A stretch of 12,038 bases of DNA, from NCBI GenBank assembly GCA_015065395.1, contig SVQJ01000035.1:1-12038 (forward strand), read 5' to 3'. Below are positions 5,574 through 12,038 of this stretch, one piece after another. Numbering within the stretch: the first letter of the stretch is position 1; each line of letters opens with the position of its first letter. Under the pieces are notes generated by a model that saw only the letters and a list, made by a program, of their open reading frames with translations, searched no databases and was not told where the DNA came from. A program made the position numbers and the translations under genes. Origin of the DNA: Oscillospiraceae bacterium (GTDB lineage Bacteria > Bacillota > Clostridia > Oscillospirales > CAG-272).

Positions 5574-7343
5574 ATGAAAAAGCTTTTTGGCGCATTTGTG
5601 GCTTTTATCACCGTACTTGCGCTTTGCCCGTGCTTTATGCTTGCGGCGGCTGCTGTCACTGCCGCTACCGGCATCGAAATGGGAGACTTTATCAACCTTT
5701 CAGAAACGGGAGCTTATCCCGGCCCCAATTCCGGTCACGGTAATCATCAGACAAGATGCGTTCATACATTCCACGGGGATTATTGCGCCTATATAACAGA
5801 TTCATATCCATCACAGGACGGCACAGTTGATGTCTGGTCTCTTTTTAAGGTCGATTTTGAAACCGGCACGAGCGAGGTTATATTTACCGGCGAAAAATAC
5901 TATGATTCCAGTCAGGTCTCTCTTCTCGTGGATAAGGATGAGAATGTTTGGGCCGTCACCTCAACCTCCGACAACTGTAGGAATATAAACACCGAGGGAC
6001 TTGATATGCGCGCTCATAAGCTGGACGCAAAGACCGGAGAGGTCACTTCATATACGGGCTTCGCCTCCGGCGGCCCTCATGACGGCTACGGCTACGGAAC
6101 CAGCTTCTATGATGAGAAGAATGACCGTATAATCTGTATGCACGCAGGCGGAGACTACAGACAGGGCTCAACTAAGGGCGCATCCTTCAACTGGACATAT
6201 TTTGATATGACAAAAAAACGCTGGAGCCGCACTGTTTACACAGTCGGACTTGAAGCACGCCACTGCTATATGTACGGCTTTGTGGACGAAAACGGCGGCC
6301 TTATGCTTATGGCACAGCGAGATATAAAGATATCCTCAATAGGCTATCCCGAGGTGGGCAATGACTACGGCATCACCGAAGCGGATCGGAGCTATATGTG
6401 GGATAACTATATCTTCCGCCATTCCGCAAACTACGCCTGGGATGAGCTTGATCTGTATTATATTCCCGATATCACCAAGACTGAAATATATTCCTATAGC
6501 ATCGTAGAGGCCGATTATTCCAGAGTTACTGGAACTCAGGATGAAAGATACACCTTTGAAAAAAGATTGAGCAATTATTATCCTGCCAATCAGAATAACA
6601 ACGGCGGAGACTTTCTCTGGACCCAAACGGAGGACGGAAGAAGGCTTCTCCATATCACCTATAATTCCGCCTATATCCAGGCGGCGATGGCAAGAAGCGT
6701 TTCCATGGAGGATATCTGGTATCATCAGGTCTGGGATATAACCGATCCCACTGCGGCAAAAAAGCTATATTGCGCCCCTATAAGCATCGATGGAAGAATT
6801 GCAGACGGAGTAGAGAACGGCGGGGGCTACAGCTTTCGTCTTTACAGAGATACCAACGGTACCATGTATCTTATAAGCGCATTCGACCCCAAGACCGACA
6901 AAGTGTATTACAAGGACGGTGCAACAAAATACGAGACCCAATATGATGCTGAATTGACGGTCTGGCGGATAGCGGAGTTTCATGGATCATATTTTTATAT
7001 CAGGGTAGGCAAAACGAAAGCTCTCCCCGGCGGAGGAAGCCTTATAAATATTTCCTCCCACCGCGGCGGATCCATTACCGACAACAGAGTGAATATACTT
7101 TATCTGAATAATGACGGCAGCGGAGATTATATTTTCACAGGCATTGATATTTTCCATACTCCCTGTGAGACGGGAGACGTGAACGAGGATGGGATCATCA
7201 ATGCGGCAGATATTAACCTTCTTATACGTTATACGGCAGGTTCCTTTTCAAATATCGACCCCAATCTTGCTGATATAGATAAAAGTTCAGATGTAAATGC
7301 AAAGGATATAAATATGTTCAAGCGCATTCTTTCCGGCGTTTGA
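5574..7343 (+). CDS. Secreted dockerin type I protein with an unrecognised propeller-like body
   Basis: A 589-residue predicted extracellular protein. Residues 1-33 form a Sec signal peptide (basic MKK, a hydrophobic core, alanine-rich cleavage region). Residues about 40-530 hold repeating strand-turn units such as 'LFKVDFETGTSEVIF', 'AHKLDAKTGEVTSY', 'YFDMTKKRWSRT' and 'DGRRLLHITYNSAY', which suggests a beta-propeller; I do not recognise the family and see no assignable catalytic residues. Residues 534-589 are a dockerin: a canonical calcium loop (DVNEDGIINAAD, 535-546) plus helix, then a second loop (DIDKSSDVNAKD, 568-579) in which the usual Asp-Gly is Ser-Ser. A dockerin normally binds a cohesin on a scaffoldin, but none is in the window. 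The ATG at 5574 is chosen over an upstream in-frame ATG at 5511, which lies before the transcription start, because AAGGAGG is 4 nt away and the signal peptide begins there. Aromatic-rich composition would fit a polysaccharide-handling role, which is an inference. Confidence 0.88.
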   Translation: MKKLFGAFVAFITVLALCPCFMLAAAAVTAATGIEMGDFINLSETGAYPGPNSGHGNHQTRCVHTFHGDYCAYITDSYPSQDGTVDVWSLFKVDFETGTSEVIFTGEKYYDSSQVSLLVDKDENVWAVTSTSDNCRNINTEGLDMRAHKLDAKTGEVTSYTGFASGGPHDGYGYGTSFYDEKNDRIICMHAGGDYRQGSTKGASFNWTYFDMTKKRWSRTVYTVGLEARHCYMYGFVDENGGLMLMAQRDIKISSIGYPEVGNDYGITEADRSYMWDNYIFRHSANYAWDELDLYYIPDITKTEIYSYSIVEADYSRVTGTQDERYTFEKRLSNYYPANQNNNGGDFLWTQTEDGRRLLHITYNSAYIQAAMARSVSMEDIWYHQVWDITDPTAAKKLYCAPISIDGRIADGVENGGGYSFRLYRDTNGTMYLISAFDPKTDKVYYKDGATKYETQYDAELTVWRIAEFHGSYFYIRVGKTKALPGGGSLINISSHRGGSITDNRVNILYLNNDGSGDYIFTGIDIFHTPCETGDVNEDGIINAADINLLIRYTAGSFSNIDPNLADIDKSSDVNAKDINMFKRILSGV

Positions 7344-7371
7344 TAACAGGGGGGGCGAATTTTTACATCTT

Positions 7372-7417
7372 GAAAAAAATTATGTGTAAAACTCCGCCAA
7401 ACCACAATATAATGTAT
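7372..7417. promoter_or_regulatory. Candidate tandem NrdR boxes upstream of nrdR
   Basis: The sequence CCACAATATAATGTAT (7402-7417) agrees by eye at 13 of 16 positions with the NrdR box as I recall it (ACACAATATATTGTGT). A weaker match (10 of 16, ending ATGTGT) lies at 7372-7387. The 30-bp centre spacing is close to the ~31 bp typical of paired NrdR boxes, which NrdR needs for cooperative binding. They sit just upstream of the nrdR -35 box, so autoregulation is possible. The good copy also contains TATAAT (7408-7413), so an alternative -10 cannot be excluded. Confidence 0.4.
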
Positions 7418-7424
7418 TTTTCTC

Positions 7425-7453
7425 TTGCAAAATATAGATAAATAGTGTATAAT
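7425..7453 (+). promoter_or_regulatory. Sigma-A promoter for nrdR-comEC
   Basis: TTGCAA (7425-7430), a 17-bp spacer and a perfect TATAAT (7448-7453). Transcription would start near 7460, giving a leader of about 49 nt that ends in the ribosome site GGAGG (7497-7501). Confidence 0.82.
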
Positions 7454-7508
7454 ATTAGAAATCAGTTAGAAAATACGGCTTTTGCCCATCATATTCGGAG
7501 GTTGTACC

Positions 7509-7955
7509 ATGAGATGCCCTTCCTGCGGTTCTGAAGATATAAAAGTTGTGGATTCCCGCCCTGTTGAGGATAACAATTCTATAAGGCGCCGCCGCGAATG
7601 CCTTGTTTGCAAGCATCGCTTCACCACCTATGAGGTTATAGACGCGTTCCAGCCCGTCGTTGTGAAAAAGGACGGCTCAAAGGAGCTCTTTGATAAAAAC
7701 AAGCTTCTTTCAGGTCTTTTGCGCGCTTGCCAAAAGCGTCCCGTCAACGCTGAAATACTTGCAAATGAGATCGAAGCAGAGATCCATAATTCTCTCAGAC
7801 GTGAGATCTCTTCCTCTGATATCGGTGAGATCGCTATGGATAAGCTGCGCGAGAAGGATGCTGTTGCCTATGTGCGCTTTGCCAGCGTTCACCGTGAATT
7901 CAAGGATGTTGAGACCTTCATGAAAGAGCTTGAGATACTTAAAAGAGACGAATAA
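7509..7955 (+). CDS. nrdR: Transcriptional repressor NrdR of ribonucleotide reductase genes
   Basis: A 148-residue protein of normal NrdR length. The N-terminal zinc ribbon has C3-x2-C6 ('MRCPSCGSED') and C31-x2-C34 ('ECLVCKHRFTTYE'), with the basic DNA-contacting stretch 'SIRRRRE' between them. Residues about 48-138 are the ATP-cone ('VVKKDGSKELFDKNKLLSGL...AYVRFASVHREFKDVETF'), which senses ATP/dATP levels. NrdR represses ribonucleotide reductase genes when dATP is high; no nrd structural gene lies in the window, so its targets are elsewhere. GGAGG (7497-7501) fixes the start at 7509. Its stop codon directly abuts the TTG start of comEC, so the two are cotranscribed and probably translationally coupled. 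A strong promoter and possible NrdR boxes lie upstream. Confidence 0.97.
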   Translation: MRCPSCGSEDIKVVDSRPVEDNNSIRRRRECLVCKHRFTTYEVIDAFQPVVVKKDGSKELFDKNKLLSGLLRACQKRPVNAEILANEIEAEIHNSLRREISSSDIGEIAMDKLREKDAVAYVRFASVHREFKDVETFMKELEILKRDE

Positions 7956-10196
7956 TTGAAAGCAATAATTTTAAGGCCTTTAGCTGTTTTTTCGATAACG
8001 TTTTACACTCTTTCCTGCATTTCCTTCGCCGCCGACCGAAGCTTTAGGCTCCTGTCTGCGGCGATTTTCATTTTTCTTTTCATATCTGTTCTTGCTGTCA
8101 GGATCATTTCAAAAAAGCGCATAAAGGATGCTTACAAAAGAGAATGCCTGCGCACCCTTTCCTTCCTTTTCGCCGGCGCCGCTCTTGCCTCTTCCCTTTA
8201 TTACCATGCGATCGACCTGCGTTTCGAAAAGCTGGAAAAATACGACGGCAAAACTGCCCGCGTCTGTGCCTCTGTAGAAAGCTCGAGCTGGCAATCCTCT
8301 TACGGAGCCTATTATACGGTTAAGGTCAAAAGCATTGATGACAATGCCGTGGATATTTACATGAATCTTTCAGCTCCGCCCGGTTTTTCTGACAGAGATA
8401 TCATTGAATTTGAGGCAGATATTTCACTGCCCGAGGACAGTGAGCAATTCAAAGAAAAAACATATTATCTCTCAAGGGGGATATTCCTTAAGGGTGAATG
8501 CGATAAAGCAAAGCACCTTGGCAGAGAAAAACCCTCCTTGCTCACCTATGCAAGAGACCTGAATCTTGGACTATCGGATAAATTCGTCGATATTCTGGGG
8601 AAGGAAAGCGGTGGCTTTGCCGCAGCTCTCATACTGGGTAATGACAGCTTTCTTTCCGAAGAATTCCAAAGAGATTTCACCCGTCTCGGTCTGTGCCATG
8701 TACTTGCCCTTTCCGGCATGCACTTGACCGTGATCTGTGCGGCGTTAAACGCCCTTCTGAAAAATCTTCATGTGAATACAAGAAGGCTTCTGTCTGTTTT
8801 CACCGTCCTTTTCTATATGATAATCACAGGCTTTTGCCCCTCTATAACCAGAGCAGGCATTATGCTTATAATCATGATAGCCTCCTCCTTCTTCAAAAAA
8901 GGGACAGACGGCTTTACAAATCTTGGGATCTCCGGGCTGCTGATATGTCTCTTCGATCCATACAGCGCCGGTGATATAGGTCTTCAGCTTTCCTTTTGCT
9001 GCGTCATGGCCTTGCTTCTATTCACGGAAAAGAAGGAAAAGCTTGAAGCCGAAAAGACTGATCTAAAAAGAGCCAATCCCATTTTGCTCCGTGTGACGGC
9101 CTTTTTCAAGGTGTTCTCAGAATCCATGCTTCTCACGGTCATAATCTGTCTTTTTCTCCTTCCCCTTTCATGGCTGTATTTCGGAGAGATCTCCCTGATC
9201 TCTCCCATAACAAGTCCTATCTTCTCTCTGCTCTGCAATTTCTTGATATGGCTTCTTCCTCTGCTGTTCCTTCTTTCCCCTGCGCCCGCACTGTGTTCCG
9301 TAGCCGGAGATCTTACGGCTAATTATATAGGATTCATTTTTGCCTTTGCCAACAGGCTTTCCCTGCGGAGAAATATCGTTATTTCTCTGGAATATCCCCT
9401 TGCCCTGCTTTTCTGCATTCTGATATTTCTTTCAGTGATAGCCTTTTGCGTTGCCAAAGGGTTCAAAAGAGCTATATCCATAGCACTCTCTGTTGCCATC
9501 ATCTGTACTTTCATCGTCTATATTCAGGGATACAACCAAAAATTCGATAATGTCACCGCCGTCTGTCCCGTTACTCACAAAGCCTCAGAGGGAATCGTTA
9601 TCTTATCAGAGCAAAAGGCAATGGTGATAGATATCGGAAACGGCTACAAAAGAGTGGGCACCTCTGCTTTCTTCAAAGCAGGTAAGAACAGATGCGTTGA
9701 GATCGAGACCTATATGCTCACTCACTATCACACCGCTTATCAATCCACTCTTGCAAATCTTTTTTCCACAACGGTTGTGCGGACCCTGCTCGTGCCCGAG
9801 GGAGATGATTTTGAGCATCTTAAAACGGTAGCGGAGGAGTATAACGTAGGTTTCAGCACCTATACACCCGGAGATATTATCAGCTTTGAAGAAGCCGAGA
9901 TAATAACCTATACGAACAGGTACATAAAACGCTCTGTTCAACCCATCATCCGCCTTGAAATACTCTCACACGGCGAAAAATTTGCATATTTCGGCGGCGC
10001 ATACGGCGAAAGCGCTCCTTATCCTTTCCTTTCGGATTACGACTGCGTATGGTTTGGAGACCACGGACCGCTTTACAAAAATGATTTTTCATTTTCAAAT
10101 GGGCCTGATACAGTTTTCGCTTCAACCAACGCTGACAGCTTTCTTGATACGCCATCCGTGCCCCCCAAAGAGTTTCTTTTGGGAAACGCAGAATAA
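7956..10196 (+). CDS. comEC: ComEC/Rec2-family competence membrane protein with degenerate metallo-beta-lactamase domain
   Basis: A 746-residue membrane protein, a typical ComEC length. Order: N-terminal membrane helices (about 5-85), a DUF4131/OB-like soluble part (about 95-185), the competence channel domain (about 215-525) with the family signature 'LGLCHVLALSGMHLTVI' (244-260) and 'PSITRAGIMLIIMI', then a C-terminal metallo-beta-lactamase-like domain (about 535-746). ComEC carries incoming single-stranded DNA across the membrane during transformation. In this copy the HxHxDH metal motif reads H590-Y-H592-T-A594-Y595, the later Gly-Asp is Gly-Gly (680-681) and the usual HHG is D702-H703-G, so the hydrolase site is probably dead. 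The start is a TTG immediately after the nrdR stop; no ATG occurs before residue 136, and the TTG places the first helix correctly. No other competence genes are in view. Confidence 0.9.
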   Translation: MKAIILRPLAVFSITFYTLSCISFAADRSFRLLSAAIFIFLFISVLAVRIISKKRIKDAYKRECLRTLSFLFAGAALASSLYYHAIDLRFEKLEKYDGKTARVCASVESSSWQSSYGAYYTVKVKSIDDNAVDIYMNLSAPPGFSDRDIIEFEADISLPEDSEQFKEKTYYLSRGIFLKGECDKAKHLGREKPSLLTYARDLNLGLSDKFVDILGKESGGFAAALILGNDSFLSEEFQRDFTRLGLCHVLALSGMHLTVICAALNALLKNLHVNTRRLLSVFTVLFYMIITGFCPSITRAGIMLIIMIASSFFKKGTDGFTNLGISGLLICLFDPYSAGDIGLQLSFCCVMALLLFTEKKEKLEAEKTDLKRANPILLRVTAFFKVFSESMLLTVIICLFLLPLSWLYFGEISLISPITSPIFSLLCNFLIWLLPLLFLLSPAPALCSVAGDLTANYIGFIFAFANRLSLRRNIVISLEYPLALLFCILIFLSVIAFCVAKGFKRAISIALSVAIICTFIVYIQGYNQKFDNVTAVCPVTHKASEGIVILSEQKAMVIDIGNGYKRVGTSAFFKAGKNRCVEIETYMLTHYHTAYQSTLANLFSTTVVRTLLVPEGDDFEHLKTVAEEYNVGFSTYTPGDIISFEEAEIITYTNRYIKRSVQPIIRLEILSHGEKFAYFGGAYGESAPYPFLSDYDCVWFGDHGPLYKNDFSFSNGPDTVFASTNADSFLDTPSVPPKEFLLGNAE

Positions 10197-10199
10197 ATC

Positions 10200-10228
10200 T
10201 TGTAATAACGCTCATTTTATTGTAAAAT
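10200..10228 (+). promoter_or_regulatory. Probable promoter for the Lrp-aminotransferase operon
   Basis: TTGTAA (10200-10205), 17 bp, then TAAAAT (10223-10228), directly after the comEC stop. Initiation near 10235 leaves a leader of about 31 nt. A nearby TATACT (10233-10238) lacks a good -35 at proper spacing. No comEC terminator is visible before this, so read-through from nrdR-comEC is also possible. Confidence 0.5.
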
Positions 10229-10265
10229 AGCTTATACTTTATTATTTTTTTTGAAAGGAATCACC

Positions 10266-10745
10266 ATGGAACCTATACTTGAGCTTCTTTGCGACAATGC
10301 CCTCTATTCCACTGCCGATATGGCAGCTATGCTTGATATGACAGAGGAGGAGATCGAAAATAAGATTTCCGATTATAAAGAAAAGGGCATCCTTTTGGGA
10401 TGCCAGGCAATAATCGATGAGGATAAGATCGAGGGAGAGCATGTTTGTGCATTTATCGAGCTTAAGGTCAATCCTCAGCCTGACAGGGGATTTGACCGCA
10501 TTGCCGAAAATATATACCGCTATCCCGAGGTTAAAAACCTTTATCTTATGTCCTCCTCCGGATATGACCTTCAGGTGACTATTGAAGGAAGCACCATGAA
10601 GGAGATCGCCTATTTCGTGGCAAGAAAACTTGCTCCCATTGAAGGCGTTATCTCCACCTCCACCCATTTCGTTCTGAAAAAATACAAATCCAACGGCATC
10701 GTTCACAAAAGCAGCCGTATAGACGAAAGAGAGAACTGCAACTGA
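10266..10745 (+). CDS. alaR: Lrp/AsnC-family transcriptional regulator (AlaR-like)
   Basis: A 159-residue Lrp/AsnC regulator. Residues 1-50 hold the helix-turn-helix ('LLCDNALYSTADMAAMLDMT' and 'ENKISDYKEKGILLG'). Residues about 58-138 form the ligand-sensing RAM domain ('CAFIELKVNP', 'LYLMSSSGYDLQVTIEGSTM', 'GVISTSTHFVLKKYK'). Lrp-type proteins assemble into octamers and respond to amino acids. The next gene is an aminotransferase overlapping by one base, the same arrangement as Bacillus subtilis alaR-alaT, where the regulator activates an alanine transaminase operon; a similar role with alanine as effector is inferred from that context. The start at 10266 has AAAGGA (10254-10259) 6 nt upstream; an earlier in-frame TTG at 10251 lies inside that ribosome site and is rejected. 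The symbol is by analogy. Confidence 0.87.
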   Translation: MEPILELLCDNALYSTADMAAMLDMTEEEIENKISDYKEKGILLGCQAIIDEDKIEGEHVCAFIELKVNPQPDRGFDRIAENIYRYPEVKNLYLMSSSGYDLQVTIEGSTMKEIAYFVARKLAPIEGVISTSTHFVLKKYKSNGIVHKSSRIDERENCN

Positions 10746-11920
10746 TGATGGACTACTCCAAGGCACTTTCAAAAACGGCACGTGATCTCAAGCCCTCAGG
10801 CATCCGCAAATTTTTTGATATGCTCTCCGGGCGTGAGGGTATTATTTCCCTCACGGTAGGACAGCCGGATTTTGCGACCCCCTGGCATATCCGCGATGCA
10901 GGAATAGACAGCATCGCCGAAGGTCACACTTTTTACACCTCTAACAGGGGCACAAAGGAGCTTCGGGATGAGATATGTAAATACCTCAGTCGCCGTTTTT
11001 CCCTCTCCTACTGCCCTGAAACTGAAATTCTGGTCACAGTCGGTGCAAGCGAAGCCATAGACCTTGCCATCAGAGCTCTCGTTGACCCCGGCGATGAGGT
11101 TATCGTACCAATTCCTTCCTTCGTTTGCTACGGTCCCTTAGTCGAGATGGCAGGAGGAAAGGTCATTACCGTTGAATGCACACCCGAGGAAGGCTTCAAG
11201 CTTACCCCCGAAAAGCTGAGGGCGGCGATAACCGAAAGGACAAAGCTCATCGTTATTCCCTACCCTTCGAATCCTACCGGTGTCATTCTGGAAAAAGGAG
11301 AGCTGGAAGCACTTTGCAATGTGATAAGGGAAACTGATGCCATTGTGCTTTCAGATGAGATATATGCAGAGCTTACCTATGGAAAAAAGCACACCTCTAT
11401 TGCAAATCTCCCCGGCATGAAGGAGCGCTGCATAGTAATCAACGGATTTTCAAAGGCTTATGCAATGACAGGCTGGAGGCTCGGCTTTTCCGCCGCTCCG
11501 GAGGAGATAACGGAAGCAATGTTCAAGATCCATCAGTACGGAGTTATGTGCGCGCCCACCGTGAGCCAATATGCGGCCACCGAGGCTTTGAAGAACGGTG
11601 ACGACGACATCGAAATGATGAAGACCGAATATGACCGCCGGCGCAGATATCTTATTAAAGCACTCCGAGATATCGGTCTGGACTGTCAGATGCCGGAGGG
11701 CGCTTTCTATGTATTTATGAAAACGGAAGGCTTCGGGATCACAAGCGAGGAATTCTGCGAGCGTCTCCTTGAGGAGCACAATGTGGCGATCGTTCCAGGA
11801 AACGCCTTCGGTGATTGCGGCGAGGGATACGCCCGCATTTCCTACGCATATTCCCTCGAGCATCTTAAAGAAGCCGTTATGCGGATGGAAAAATTCGTTA
11901 TAAGCTTAAAGAACAGTTAA
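10745..11920 (+). CDS. alaT: Pyridoxal-phosphate aminotransferase class I, AlaT-like (probable alanine transaminase)
   Basis: A 391-residue fold-type I aminotransferase of normal length. Visible active-site elements: 'SNPTG' with N176, 'SDEIYAELTY' with D204 and Y207, the Schiff-base lysine K237 in 'INGFSKAYAMTGWRLGF' with R245 at the phosphate site, and R364 in 'GYARISYAYS' for the substrate carboxylate. The N-terminal 'PSGIRKFFDM' and overall wording resemble Bacillus AlaT (YugH), which makes alanine from pyruvate and glutamate. An aspartate or aromatic aminotransferase of the same subgroup is the main alternative, since specificity cannot be read directly. The ATG at 10745 overlaps the regulator's TGA stop (TGATG), so translation is coupled; the ATG at 10748 is an equally possible start. 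A strong intrinsic terminator follows 12 bp after the stop. Confidence 0.9.
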   Translation: MMDYSKALSKTARDLKPSGIRKFFDMLSGREGIISLTVGQPDFATPWHIRDAGIDSIAEGHTFYTSNRGTKELRDEICKYLSRRFSLSYCPETEILVTVGASEAIDLAIRALVDPGDEVIVPIPSFVCYGPLVEMAGGKVITVECTPEEGFKLTPEKLRAAITERTKLIVIPYPSNPTGVILEKGELEALCNVIRETDAIVLSDEIYAELTYGKKHTSIANLPGMKERCIVINGFSKAYAMTGWRLGFSAAPEEITEAMFKIHQYGVMCAPTVSQYAATEALKNGDDDIEMMKTEYDRRRRYLIKALRDIGLDCQMPEGAFYVFMKTEGFGITSEEFCERLLEEHNVAIVPGNAFGDCGEGYARISYAYSLEHLKEAVMRMEKFVISLKNS

Positions 11921-11931
11921 TATTGAGTAAC

Positions 11932-11960
11932 AAAAAAAGGACACCGAGGTGTCCTTTTTT
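11932..11960. terminator. Bidirectional intrinsic terminator after alaT
   Basis: GGACAC (11939-11944), loop CGAG, GTGTCC (11949-11954), flanked by seven A (11932-11938) and six T (11955-11960). It ends the alaR-alaT transcript on the plus strand and could also serve a minus-strand gene entering from the right edge, because the A-run gives a T-run on that strand. Confidence 0.93.
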
Positions 11961-12038
11961 ACAGACTGTCGAAAAAGGCGCAGAACGCAGAAAAGTCATA
12001 GCAAAGCGTCACAAAAAACAAACTCTGCCGATTAAATA

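Noticed and set aside
7349..7355. Run of seven G after the dockerin gene, considered as a phase-variation tract
   Set aside because: It lies outside the coding region, after the stop, and before the promoter of the next gene, so slippage would change no product.
7408..7413. TATAAT as the main nrdR -10 box
   Set aside because: Its -35 at proper spacing (TGTAAA) is poorer than TTGCAA with TATAAT at 7425-7453, and it overlaps the better NrdR box match.
11959..12038. Minus-strand open frame of about 25 codons entering from the right edge and ending at a TAA by the alaT terminator
   Set aside because: The bidirectional terminator would suit a gene end here, but 25 residues match nothing recognisable, so no call is made.

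Overview
The window looks like a chromosomal segment from a Gram-positive anaerobe of the Clostridia, most likely an Oscillospirales/Ruminococcus-like gut lineage. This is an inference. It rests on consensus sigma-A promoters, purine-rich Shine-Dalgarno sites, the gene families present (ECF-type thiamine transporter ThiT, NrdR, ComEC, an AlaR/AlaT-like pair) and a secreted protein with a type I dockerin. There is no rRNA, tRNA, CRISPR array, transposase or phage gene. Most of the window is ordinary chromosomal housekeeping content.

Left end (1-524, minus strand): the N-terminal part of thiT runs off the left edge. Upstream of it lie a thiamine pyrophosphate riboswitch, an intrinsic terminator between the aptamer and the gene, and a near-consensus promoter, which together form a complete attenuation-type control region. 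Divergent from it (573-1613, plus) is a TIGR01212/YhcC-type radical SAM protein, followed by a small XRE-family regulator (1809-2294). The gap before the regulator holds two short dyads about two helical turns apart.

Middle (2295-5361): a 362-bp convergent gap is rich in inverted repeats, including a perfect 27-bp stem that probably terminates transcription from both sides. Then comes a minus-strand tldD-tldE operon encoding the two-subunit TldD/TldE metalloprotease. No RiPP precursor or toxin-antitoxin substrate is visible next to it.

Right half (5501-11960, plus): a consensus promoter drives a 589-residue secreted protein with an unrecognised, propeller-like body and a C-terminal dockerin. 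It is probably a cell-surface or cellulosome-type component, but its catalytic or binding activity cannot be named. Next is nrdR, preceded by possible NrdR boxes. It is followed without any gap by a TTG-started comEC whose C-terminal metallo-beta-lactamase domain has lost most of its metal ligands. The last unit is an overlapping Lrp/AsnC regulator-aminotransferase pair that matches the Bacillus alaR-alaT arrangement and ends in a clear intrinsic terminator.

The observations most worth following are the dockerin protein's unknown body, the degenerate ComEC nuclease-like domain, the palindrome-rich convergent gap and the candidate NrdR boxes. I did not find a convincing new multi-gene system.
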